Position numbers and translations under genes: made by a program
From: Limimaricola sp964022235
Lineage (GTDB): Bacteria > Pseudomonadota > Alphaproteobacteria > Rhodobacterales > Rhodobacteraceae
Direction of reading: 5' to 3'
Length of the DNA stretch: 64,000 nt
NCBI RefSeq assembly: GCF_964022235.1
Contig: NZ_CAXHZL010000003.1
Span: 369,990 to 433,989, forward strand
In this document: piece by piece, positions 16,876 to 24,975 of the stretch
Numbering within the stretch: the stretch's first letter is position 1
Layout: each line of letters begins with the position of its first letter
The notes under the pieces: generated by a model
Told to the model about the DNA's origin: nothing
What the model saw: only the letters and a program-made list of their open reading frames with translations
Database searches by the model: none

Positions 16876-18378
16876 CTACTCCGCCTCGTCGGCGCCCTTG
16901 CGCTCGACCGGGCGTCCAACCGCCGCCCCCGCCCCTTCGGGTAGCGGCAGGTGCGAATGCGCCTTGGCGACACGGGCCAGCCGGTCCTGCAGGTCGGGGG
17001 GCGGCGCGGCGGCACGACGGCTCTCGAGATCGACATGCACCAGCATGTGCTCGGCGCTCGCCACCAGCCGCGAGTTCTCCCACATTCGATGGAAAATCCG
17101 CACCCGGCGCCCCTCGGCCAGCAAGAGCTGCGTGTCGAGGGTGATCCGTGCCCCGGCGTGCACCTCCGAAAGATGCCGGATATGCGTCTCGGCGGTAAAG
17201 AAGCTCTGGCCGCAGGCGATGTAGTCGGCATCGCAACCGATCAATTCCAGAAACCGGTCGGTCGCATCGCCAAAGGCCTGCAGGTAGCGGTGCTCGGTCA
17301 TGTGGCCGTTGTGATCGCTCCAGTCGAGCGGCACGGCGCGTGCGCCCGTGGGCAAAGGCCCCGTGAGCGACATCGCATCAAGACCTTGAGGCGCGCCGCC
17401 CACACGGCGGTCGGCGGCATTGAGCAGCCGCCCCGCACCCCAGTCGCGCGCCTTGAGCCCGCGCAGGATCGCCACGAGGTTGGCATCGCGAATGCGCTCG
17501 AGCTCGGCGATGGAATGCGTGCCCGACTGGGCCTCGGACTGGCTGGCGATGGTCTCGACCAGCTCGTCGGTGAGATCGGGCACATCCGTGAGCTTGCTCC
17601 ACGGCCATTTCAACGCCGGGCCGAACTGCGTCAGGAACTGCCGCATGCCCGCCTCGCCACCGGCGATGCGGTAGGTTTCGAACAGTCCCATCTGCGCCCA
17701 GCGCAGGCCAAAGCCATAGCGGATCGCGTCATCTATCTCGGCGGTGTCGGCGATGCCGTCGGAGACGAGCCACAGCGCCTCGCGCCAGACCGCCTCGAGC
17801 AGCCGGTCGGCGATATGCGCGTCGATCTCGCGGCGCAGGAAAAGCGGATGGCTGCCGATGTCGCGCAGTGTGGTGCGAATCCGCTCGATCCGCGCATCGC
17901 CGGTGCCGGGGCCGGTCACGATCTCGACGAGCGGCAGCAGATAAACTGGGTTGAACGGGTGGGCCACGACGATCTGACCGGGCCGGGCCGCTCCTTCGGA
18001 CAGTTCCGAGGGGCGAAAGCCCGAGGTCGAGGAGCCGATGATCGCGGTTTCGGTGCAGGCCGCCTGAATCTCGGTATAGACCTTGTGCTTAAGATCGAGC
18101 CGCTCCGGCACGCTCTCCTGGATCCACTCCGCCCCTGTCACCGTCTCGGCGAGATCATCGTGAAAACTCACCGCGCCCTCGTCGGGAAGGGCCACGTCCC
18201 ACAGGCCCGGCATCGCGGCGCGGGCCCGCTCGAGGATGTCGCCGATCTTGCGCGCGGCATCCGGATCGGTGTCGTGGATGCGCACGTTCCACCCCATCAG
18301 CGCGAACCGCGCGGCCCAACCGCCGCCGATCACCCCGCCGCCGATGATGGCCGCCGTCCGCGCCCCCGTGACCGCCAT
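16876..18378 (-). CDS. lcdH: L-carnitine dehydrogenase fused to thioesterase
   Basis: The 500-residue protein joins two modules. Residues ~1-320 form a 3-hydroxyacyl-CoA-dehydrogenase-type NAD domain: GGGVIGGGWAARFALMG, SSTSGFRPSEL, HPFNPVYLLPLVEIV. Residues ~340-490 form a hotdog thioesterase of the 4HBT type (LDWSDHNGHMTEHRYLQAF). This arrangement is known for L-carnitine 3-dehydrogenase fused to a betainyl-CoA thioesterase, which converts carnitine to 3-dehydrocarnitine on the way to glycine betaine. The partner enzymes (dehydrocarnitine cleavage, CoA-transferase) are not adjacent in this window. A lipocalin-like gene ends 3 bp upstream. Confidence 0.9.
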   Translation of the reverse strand: MAVTGARTAAIIGGGVIGGGWAARFALMGWNVRIHDTDPDAARKIGDILERARAAMPGLWDVALPDEGAVSFHDDLAETVTGAEWIQESVPERLDLKHKVYTEIQAACTETAIIGSSTSGFRPSELSEGAARPGQIVVAHPFNPVYLLPLVEIVTGPGTGDARIERIRTTLRDIGSHPLFLRREIDAHIADRLLEAVWREALWLVSDGIADTAEIDDAIRYGFGLRWAQMGLFETYRIAGGEAGMRQFLTQFGPALKWPWSKLTDVPDLTDELVETIASQSEAQSGTHSIAELERIRDANLVAILRGLKARDWGAGRLLNAADRRVGGAPQGLDAMSLTGPLPTGARAVPLDWSDHNGHMTEHRYLQAFGDATDRFLELIGCDADYIACGQSFFTAETHIRHLSEVHAGARITLDTQLLLAEGRRVRIFHRMWENSRLVASAEHMLVHVDLESRRAAAPPPDLQDRLARVAKAHSHLPLPEGAGAAVGRPVERKGADEAE

Positions 18379-18381
18379 GAC

Positions 18382-18924
18382 CTAGCCCCCTGGCGCGGTG
18401 GTAAGCGCGCCCGTGTCGTAGCCGTTGAAATCGAGCATCTCGCGTGCGGCGCGGTTGCGGTCGGCCCCGGCCTGACCGGGCCGGTTCATGATCCAGCCAT
18501 AAGCCCCATCCGGCGCGCCGATCACCGCGGTGCGGAAATCGTCGTCGGTCCAAAGGAGCCACCACGGCTGGCCGCCGACCTCGAAGCGGCCCCGCCCCTT
18601 GGAGGTCACCGCGACAAGGCGCGCCTCGGCCTTGCCCGCGATCCGCGCCACGCCGCCGCCCGAAGCGTCGAGCTTGAGCGTCACCCGGTCGCCGGGGGCC
18701 ACGGGGCCGCCGGGATAGGCCGATGCGACGAGCCAGTCGCCATTGAGATCCGACGCGCTGCCGCGCAGGCTCGACGCGATCGGCGCCGCTGAGGTGCGGA
18801 ACACCGGGGCCTCGATTGTCGTCGAGGCGGGCGGCTCGGCCGCGCCGCAGGCCGCGAGCAGCACAAGCGCCGCGAGCGCACGCTTGGGCGCGAGGCGGAG
18901 CCGCGATGGTAGGGTGAGGATCAC
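18382..18924 (-). CDS. lipocalin-like lipoprotein
   Basis: The 180-residue protein starts at a GTG (18924) preceded by GGAGAAC and has a lipobox LLAACG near residue 25. The body contains LNGDWLVASAYPGG, GQPWWLLWTDDDFRTAVIG and YGWIMNRPG, consistent with a lipocalin (Blc-type) fold that binds a hydrophobic ligand at the outer membrane. An in-frame ATG at 19002 is upstream but would bury the signal peptide. The gene sits 3 bp before the carnitine dehydrogenase gene, so cotranscription is likely. Confidence 0.75.
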   Translation of the reverse strand: MILTLPSRLRLAPKRALAALVLLAACGAAEPPASTTIEAPVFRTSAAPIASSLRGSASDLNGDWLVASAYPGGPVAPGDRVTLKLDASGGGVARIAGKAEARLVAVTSKGRGRFEVGGQPWWLLWTDDDFRTAVIGAPDGAYGWIMNRPGQAGADRNRAAREMLDFNGYDTGALTTAPGG

Positions 18925-19018
18925 GACGTTCTCCTGATGGCGCGCGGGGTCCGCCGAACCCGCAGGGCGGGTCGGGCGGAGGTCGGAGCCCGAGCCTTGC
19001 ACGGGCCCCGTTATGGGC

Positions 19019-20059
19019 TCAATAGGGCATCGGGTGCTGCTTATGCGCGGCGTCGATCTCGGCCACCACCTCGTCCGACACCACCACCGCGCGCCCCGCG
19101 AGGATGCGCTCGAGCTGGTTCACGTTGGTCGCGCCGAAGATCGGGCAGACCGCGAAAGGCCGGGTGCGGTGCCATGCCAGCGCCATGTGCACCGGGTCGA
19201 GGCCGTGGCGCTCGGCGATGTCGAGATAGGCCTGCGTCGCTGCGATAACCCGGTCGGTCTTGCGCCCGCCCAGATCGCCATTGATCGCAAGGCGCGACCC
19301 CTCGGGGATGCCGTTCTGATACTTGCCGGTGAGGTAGCCGCAGGCAAGCGGCGAGTAAGACAGCAGCAGCACGTCCTCGTTCACCGCCATCTCAGCCATG
19401 TCGGTGTCGTAGAGCCGCGACAGCAAGGAGTATTCGTTTTGGATCGAGGCGACGCGCGGGCCGCCCATGGCCTCGGCGCGGTCGATCCAACGCGTGGTGC
19501 CCCAAGCGCTTTCGTTCGACAGGCCAAAGGCGCGGATCTTGCCCTCGGCCACCAGATCCTTGAGCGTAGCCAACACGCCGTCCATGTGGTCGCGGGTGCG
19601 CTCGGGGTCCTGACCCGAAGGATCGAAGCTCCAGTACTGGCGGAAGTGATACGAGCCGCGCTCGGGCCAGTGCAGCTGGTAGAGGTCGATCACATCGGTC
19701 TTGAGCCGCGTGAGCGAGCCTTCGACGATCTCGCGGATATTGCCGCCGTCATAGCCCTTGCCGTCGCGTGCCCAGCCGGGGTTGGGACCGGCGGCCTTGG
19801 TGGCGATCTTGTAGGCGTCGCGCTTGCCGGACTTTTCGATCCAGTTGCCGATGAACTCCTCAGTGCGACCCACGGTCTCGGCCTTGACCGGGTTAACCGG
19901 ATACATTTCGGCGGCGTCGAGGAAATCGATCCCGGCGTCGAGCGCCATGTCGAGCTGACGATGCGCGTCGTCCTCGGGCGTCTGGCTGCCATAGGTCATC
20001 GTGCCAAGGCACCATTCGCTGACCTCGAGGCCGCTGCGGCCAAGGGGGATCTTCTTCAT
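19019..20059 (-). CDS. aldo/keto reductase (Tas-like)
   Basis: The 346-residue protein is an aldo/keto reductase with the tetrad in place: Asp and Tyr in DFLDAAEMYPV (~45-56), Lys in KIATKAAG and His in LYQLHWPERG. The C-terminal NADPH-binding part is PIFGATNVNQLERI. Length, the SYHFRQYW insert and the overall plan fit the Tas subgroup. It is an NADPH-dependent cytoplasmic carbonyl reductase of unknown natural substrate. It is monocistronic, with a purine-rich RBS (GGAGGCGAGAG) before the ATG. Confidence 0.9.
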   Translation of the reverse strand: MKKIPLGRSGLEVSEWCLGTMTYGSQTPEDDAHRQLDMALDAGIDFLDAAEMYPVNPVKAETVGRTEEFIGNWIEKSGKRDAYKIATKAAGPNPGWARDGKGYDGGNIREIVEGSLTRLKTDVIDLYQLHWPERGSYHFRQYWSFDPSGQDPERTRDHMDGVLATLKDLVAEGKIRAFGLSNESAWGTTRWIDRAEAMGGPRVASIQNEYSLLSRLYDTDMAEMAVNEDVLLLSYSPLACGYLTGKYQNGIPEGSRLAINGDLGGRKTDRVIAATQAYLDIAERHGLDPVHMALAWHRTRPFAVCPIFGATNVNQLERILAGRAVVVSDEVVAEIDAAHKQHPMPY

Positions 20060-20149
20060 AGCTCTCGCCTCCTGTTGCGAAGGCGAGAGCTAGCGCAGGG
20101 ACCGGGTCCGAACAAGGCGGGCGATCGAAAGAGCCGCCCGCCGGTAGGC

Positions 20150-20581
20150 TCAGGGGCGCACGTAGGCGTAGCCCTCTTCCTGCAATTCGATCAGACGCAC
20201 CACGCCCGAGGGCACGACCTTGGCCTCCTCCAGAAGCGGCACATCATGCCCAGCCTTGGCCTCCATCGCGTCGAGCGTGTTGCCGCAGGCCGCAAAGCTC
20301 AGCTGCGGCATCTCCAGCGACATCTGCGCGATGCGGTCGGCCACGGGGCTGTTCTCGACGCTCAGCATGTTGAGCCCCGGCCCGTAGGTGACGATCTCGA
20401 TCACCACCTCGTCGCCCTGCTCCGCATAGTAGCTCGCGACGTTGCTGGCGTTGTTGAGCGCCATGTTCATCACCTGCGGGTCGTTTTCGTCCACGTGGAT
20501 CGCCACGCGGTGGGTTTCGCCCTCGGCCAAAGCGGCGAAAGGTGCGGCGGCGAGCGCCAGCGCGAGTATCAGCGGCTTCAT
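20150..20581 (-). CDS. exported DsrE/DsrF-like protein
   Basis: The 143-residue protein has a signal peptide (MKPLILALALAAAPFAALA) and a small alpha/beta domain with HVDENDPQVMNMALNNASNVA, EIVTYGPGLNML and SFAACGNTLDAM, the pattern of periplasmic DsrE-like proteins. A single Cys in AACGNT sits where DsrE-type proteins carry their sulfur-handling Cys; the role is not known. I chose the second of two adjacent ATGs (20581) because it gives better spacing from GGGGAG. It is divergent from metG. Confidence 0.75.
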   Translation of the reverse strand: MKPLILALALAAAPFAALAEGETHRVAIHVDENDPQVMNMALNNASNVASYYAEQGDEVVIEIVTYGPGLNMLSVENSPVADRIAQMSLEMPQLSFAACGNTLDAMEAKAGHDVPLLEEAKVVPSGVVRLIELQEEGYAYVRP

Positions 20582-20732
20582 CATGTTCTCCCCGATCATG
20601 AATGTCCGAGGCATCGTATTCCAAAATGCGTATTTGTATATAGCCGCGCCATGAGACCCTGTCCGCAGCGCTCTGGCCCTTGGCCGCGCGCGGCGCTACA
20701 CGGGGCGCGCATCAGCGAAGGACACCAGCAGC

Positions 20733-22448
20733 ATGGCACGGCATCTCATCACCTCGGCCATCCCCTACATCAACGGGATCAAGCATCTGGGCAACCTGGT
20801 CGGCAGCCAGCTTCCCGCCGACCTCTTCGCGCGCTACCAGCGAGGTCGCGGCCATGAGGTGCTGTTTCTCTGCGCCACCGACGAGCATGGCACCCCCGCC
20901 GAGCTTGCCGCTGCCAAGGCGGGAAAACCGGTGGCCGAATATTGCGCCGAGATGCACGAGACGCAGGCCGAGATTGCCCGCGGCTTCCGGCTGTCCTTCG
21001 ACCACTTCGGCCGCTCGTCCAGCGCACAGAACCACAAGCTGACGCAACACTTCGCCGCACGGCTCGACGAGGCGGGGCTGATCGAGGAGCGGGTCGAGAC
21101 GCAGATCTACTCGAAGGCCGACGGCCGCTACCTGCCCGACCGCTACATCGAGGGCACCTGCCCCAACTGCGGCTTCGAGAGCGCGCGCGGCGACCAGTGC
21201 GACAATTGCACCAAGCAGCTCGATCCGGTGGATCTCATCAACCCACGCTCGGTGATCTCTGGCTCAACGGACCTCGAGCCGCGCGAGACCAAGCATCTCT
21301 ACCTCAAGCAAAGCGGCATGCGCGGCCAGTTGCAGGAGTGGATCGACTCCAAACACGACTGGCCGATCCTGACCACCTCGATCGCCAAGAAGTGGCTCAA
21401 CGACGGCGACGGGCTTCAGGACCGTGGCATCACCCGCGACCTCGACTGGGGCATTCCGGTCAAGAAGGGCGAGGCCGACTGGCTCGGCATGGAGGGCAAG
21501 GTCTTCTATGTCTGGTTCGACGCGCCGATCGAATACATCGCCTGCGCGCAGGAATGGGTCGATGCGGGCAAGGGCGACGACTGGGAGCGCTGGTGGCGCA
21601 CCGACCGCGGCGCCGACGACGTGCGCTACACGCAGTTCATGGGCAAGGACAACGTGCCGTTCCACACCCTGTCCTTCCCGGCCACCATCCTCGGGTCGGG
21701 CGAGCCGTGGAAGCTCGTCGATTATATCAAGTCGTTCAACTACCTGAACTATGACGGCGGCCAGTTCTCGACCTCGCGCGGTCGCGGCGTCTTCATGGAT
21801 CAGGCGCTCGAGGTGCTGCCTTCGGATTACTGGCGCTGGTGGCTTCTGAGCCATGCGCCCGAAAGCTCGGATTCCGAGTTCACTTGGGAGAATTTCCAGC
21901 AGTCGGTGAACAAGGACCTCGCCGACGTGCTCGGCAACTTCGTCAGCCGCGTCACCAAGTTCTGCCGCTCCAAGTTCGGCGAGGAGGTGCCGGCGGGCGC
22001 CACCTACGGTGAGCGCGAGGACAAGCTCATCGCCGACCTCGAACGACGGGTGCGCGCCTACGAGGGCCACATGGACGCGATGGAGGTGCGCAAGTCGGCG
22101 GGCGAGCTGCGCGCGATCTGGGTCGCGGGAAACGAGTACCTGCAGGACGCGGCCCCGTGGGCCAGCTTCAAGACCGACCCCGAGGCGGCGGCGATGCAGA
22201 TCCGCCTCGCGCTCAACCTGATCCGGCTCTACGCGGTGCTGTCCTCGCCCTTCATCCCCGACGCCAGCGCACAGCTGCTGGAAGCGATGAAGACCGAGGA
22301 CGACGCTTGGCCCGGTGACGTGGCGCAGGCGCTGTCGACCCTGCCCGCGGGCCATGGCTTTGCGGTGCCCGAGGTGACCTTCCGCAAGATCACCGACGAG
22401 GAGCGCGAGGACTGGCAGGCGCGTTTTGCAGGCACGCGAGGCGCGTAG
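20733..22448 (+). CDS. metG: methionyl-tRNA synthetase
   Basis: The 571-residue class I synthetase has the HIGH-type motif in PYINGIKHLGNLVGS (HLGN, ~18-21), a zinc knuckle region CPNCGFESARGDQCDNC (~145-161), a WFDAPIEYIA catalytic segment, and FSTSRGRG at ~346-353 where KMSKS is expected. FSTS in place of KMSKS lacks the second Lys; I recall similar variants in alphaproteobacterial MetRS, so I do not treat it as damage. The protein lacks the C-terminal tRNA-binding dimerisation domain. It charges tRNA-Met and initiator tRNA. Confidence 0.95.
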   Translation: MARHLITSAIPYINGIKHLGNLVGSQLPADLFARYQRGRGHEVLFLCATDEHGTPAELAAAKAGKPVAEYCAEMHETQAEIARGFRLSFDHFGRSSSAQNHKLTQHFAARLDEAGLIEERVETQIYSKADGRYLPDRYIEGTCPNCGFESARGDQCDNCTKQLDPVDLINPRSVISGSTDLEPRETKHLYLKQSGMRGQLQEWIDSKHDWPILTTSIAKKWLNDGDGLQDRGITRDLDWGIPVKKGEADWLGMEGKVFYVWFDAPIEYIACAQEWVDAGKGDDWERWWRTDRGADDVRYTQFMGKDNVPFHTLSFPATILGSGEPWKLVDYIKSFNYLNYDGGQFSTSRGRGVFMDQALEVLPSDYWRWWLLSHAPESSDSEFTWENFQQSVNKDLADVLGNFVSRVTKFCRSKFGEEVPAGATYGEREDKLIADLERRVRAYEGHMDAMEVRKSAGELRAIWVAGNEYLQDAAPWASFKTDPEAAAMQIRLALNLIRLYAVLSSPFIPDASAQLLEAMKTEDDAWPGDVAQALSTLPAGHGFAVPEVTFRKITDEEREDWQARFAGTRGA

Positions 22449-22533
22449 AGCGAAAAATCGACGGCTCCCGCCAAAAAGGGCTGGATCGGACCGACAGGGG
22501 TTGCGCTAGTGTGAGCCGCGGCACAGGCACGCA

Positions 22534-22910
22534 GTGCTGACTGGCAGGTCGATCGGCCTAGCGCTGATGGTGCCGCTGGTGCTGCTCTGGTGTGGTTTGG
22601 CCCGTGTCTTGCCCGCCCCGGGCGACCCATGGCATGCGCTGCCGGCGCTGATCGGGGCGGGGTAGATCGCCGCCACCCTGTCGGGGTCACTGCGCCGCCG
22701 CACCGCGGCGCTGAACGGCATCAGTGTCTGGGCGCTCTTGCTCGTGCCCGGCACCGATGCCGCCATCTTCGCGCCCAAGCTTTGCAGCAGTCGGTGCCAA
22801 GACTTGCCGGGGCCGCCCCGGCGGAAATCACGGATCTGGTGCTGGGCACCTTGGCGCTGGCCGGACTGTTCGCGGCGGCGCTGGGCGGCATCCGGGGCCG
22901 ACCACGATAG
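22534..22910 (+). pseudogene. decayed small membrane-protein gene
   Basis: From a GTG at 22534 a hydrophobic protein runs (SIGLALMVPLVLLWCGLARVLP...ALPALIGAG), meets TAG at 22663-22665, continues in frame (IAATLSGSLRRRTAALNGISVWALLLVPG), then appears to shift frame near 22790 and ends as a plausible helix (APAEITDLVLGTLALAGLFAAALGG) with a stop at 22910. The three hydrophobic stretches make sense only if one Trp-to-stop change and one frameshift are repaired. I do not recognise the family. Confidence 0.6.
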
Positions 22911-22924
22911 AACCACTGACGCGA

Positions 22925-24046
22925 TCACCGACCGGGGCGCAGTCTCAGGGCCACTTCGCGGCGCACGCCGTCGCGCTCGAGCGTGAGCGTGACCTCTTCG
23001 CCTGCACGGTGGCGATCCAGGAGCGCCAGCAGATCGTCGAGACCCTGCACCGCTGCACCATCGAGCGCGACGATCACGTCGCCCGGCAGCAAGGTGCCGC
23101 GCGACAGCCGCGCCGGGACGATCCCGGCGGCTTCGGCCTGCGATCCCGGCGCGACCTCCAGCACCAAGACCCCCGCCAGACCCTGCCGGTTCACGGCGGC
23201 GTTGATCCGCGCGTCGAAGCCCAGCCCCAGGCTTGGCGGGGCGTAGCGCCCGGTCTCGATGAGCTGCGGCACCACCCTTGCCGCCACGGCTACCGGCACC
23301 GCGAAACCGATCCCCGCGCTTGCCCCAGAAGGCGAATAAATCGCTGTGTTCATCCCGACCAACCGTCCGCGCGCATCGAGCAGCGGGCCGCCGGAGTTGC
23401 CCGGGTTGATCGCGGCATCCGTCTGGATCAGGCCGCGGATCGTCCGCCCTGCCGTGCCCGGCAGGTCGCGCTCGAGCGCCGAGACGATCCCGGTGGTCAG
23501 TGTCCAGTCCAAGCCAAAGGGGTTGCCGATCGCCAGCACAGATTGCCCGACTTGCAGCGCCCCCTCGCCCGCACCGGGGCGCTGCAGCGGGGCGGGCAGA
23601 TCGCGTCCTTCGATGCGCAACACCGCAAGATCATGGCCCGGGTCGCGGCCCACCACGCGGGCGGGCAGCGACCGACCGTCGGCAAGCTGCACCGTGGCGC
23701 GGCTTGCCTCGCGGATCACGTGATCGTTGGTGACGACATGGCCCGCGTCGTCCCACAAGAACCCCGAGCCCGAGCCCAGCGGCGTCTCGCCCGTGCGACG
23801 GGTGAAGGGATCGACGAACCGCGCCGATGTGGTGATGGCCACGACGCTATCGCGGGCGGCCTGAAACACGGCGATGGTACGGCTTTCGGCCGATGAAATG
23901 TCGAGCGGGTCGGGTGGAAATGGGGTCTGAGTCGCAGTCCGGGGCGCGGTCGGGGGCACGGCCTGAGGCGCGGAGTAGTGACGCCCGGCAAGAAAGGCCG
24001 CGATGAGCATCAGGGCAAGCACCGCCCCTGCGAGACTGGCACGCAT
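22925..24046 (-). CDS. membrane-anchored HtrA/DegP-like serine protease
   Basis: The 373-residue protein has an N-terminal membrane anchor or signal (MRASLAGAVLALMLIAAFLAG), then a trypsin-like domain with the triad His in VVTNDHVI (~105), Asp in GHDLAVLRI (~137) and Ser in NPGNSGGPL (~216). A single C-terminal PDZ domain follows (LGLGFDARINAAV to GDVIVALDGAAV, ~275-370). It should act in the periplasm on misfolded or regulatory proteins, DegS-like by its single PDZ. The ATG at 24046 has a strong TAGGAGGG site; the open frame extends to 24103 without support. Confidence 0.9.
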   Translation of the reverse strand: MRASLAGAVLALMLIAAFLAGRHYSAPQAVPPTAPRTATQTPFPPDPLDISSAESRTIAVFQAARDSVVAITTSARFVDPFTRRTGETPLGSGSGFLWDDAGHVVTNDHVIREASRATVQLADGRSLPARVVGRDPGHDLAVLRIEGRDLPAPLQRPGAGEGALQVGQSVLAIGNPFGLDWTLTTGIVSALERDLPGTAGRTIRGLIQTDAAINPGNSGGPLLDARGRLVGMNTAIYSPSGASAGIGFAVPVAVAARVVPQLIETGRYAPPSLGLGFDARINAAVNRQGLAGVLVLEVAPGSQAEAAGIVPARLSRGTLLPGDVIVALDGAAVQGLDDLLALLDRHRAGEEVTLTLERDGVRREVALRLRPGR

Positions 24047-24149
24047 GATCCCTCCTACCATCGGCGTTGTCGCTGCACGGGCCCGTGCTAGTTTTATCGA
24101 CAAAGCGGCCCCGTCCGATGGCCGCCATCCATGTCACGGGAGTTATCCA

Positions 24150-24944
24150 TTGCGACACGTGCTTTCTACCCTCCTCGCGCTCGGTCTCGGCGCAAGCTCC
24201 GCCGCCGCCGCGACCTGCGGCAACGACGCCTCCGGCTTTGAGCGCTGGAAACAGGATTTTGCCGCAGAAGCCGCGGCCCAAGGCGTGGGCCAGGCCGGGC
24301 TGAACGCGCTGGCCCAAACCAGCTATGCCCAGCGCACCATCAATGCCGACCGCAATCAAAAGAGCTTCAACTACTCGCTCGAGAAGTTCCTGCAGGTGCG
24401 CGGCGCCGATACCATCGTGGCACAGGGCCGCAAGAAGCTCGCCGCCAACCCCGGTTTCTGGCAGGGCCTCGAAAGCCAGTACGGCGTGCCTGCGGGCGTG
24501 CTGATCGCGATCCATGGCATGGAGACCGGCTTTGGCGGCTTCATGGGCGATTCCAACGTGCTCTCGGCGATCTCGACGCTGGCCTATGACTGCCGCCGGT
24601 CCGAATTCTTCTCGCAGCACGCGCTGGCCGCGTTGATGCTTGTGGATCGCGGAGGGGTGTCGCCCGGTTCGACCGGTGCCATGCATGGCGAGCTTGGCCA
24701 CACTCAGTTCCTGCCGGGCAACATCCTGCGCTACGGCGTGGATGGCGATGGCAATGGCCGGGTCGATCTGACCAACCTGACGGACGCCATGGCCTCGACC
24801 GCCAACTATCTGCGTCAAAAGGGCTGGCAGCCAGGTGCGGGCTATCAGGAAGGGCAGCCCAACTTTGCGGTGATCCAGGAATGGAACGCGGCGGGCGTCT
24901 ATCAGAAGGCCATCGCGCTGATGGCGGCGCGTATTCAGGGCTGA
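24150..24944 (+). CDS. lytic murein transglycosylase (MltB/SLT_2 type)
   Basis: The 264-residue protein has a signal peptide (MRHVLSTLLALGLGASSAAAA) and an SLT_2 domain: FERWKQDFAAEAAAQGV start, catalytic Glu in AIHGMETGFGGFMG, TGAMHGELGHTQFLPGN, then NLTDAMASTANYL. It would cleave peptidoglycan glycan strands in the periplasm, forming 1,6-anhydro ends. The start is a TTG at 24150, 7 bases after GGGAG; no ATG is available at the right place. It is divergent from the HtrA-like gene, with about 100 bp between them. Confidence 0.87.
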   Translation: MRHVLSTLLALGLGASSAAAATCGNDASGFERWKQDFAAEAAAQGVGQAGLNALAQTSYAQRTINADRNQKSFNYSLEKFLQVRGADTIVAQGRKKLAANPGFWQGLESQYGVPAGVLIAIHGMETGFGGFMGDSNVLSAISTLAYDCRRSEFFSQHALAALMLVDRGGVSPGSTGAMHGELGHTQFLPGNILRYGVDGDGNGRVDLTNLTDAMASTANYLRQKGWQPGAGYQEGQPNFAVIQEWNAAGVYQKAIALMAARIQG

Positions 24945-24975
24945 CCTGATCGGCAGGGGTCCGGGCGGGCAGAGT

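Noticed and set aside
21768..21791. Damage to the KMSKS motif of MetRS (FSTSRGRG)
   Set aside because: The rest of the enzyme is intact, and I recall similar motifs in alphaproteobacterial MetRS.
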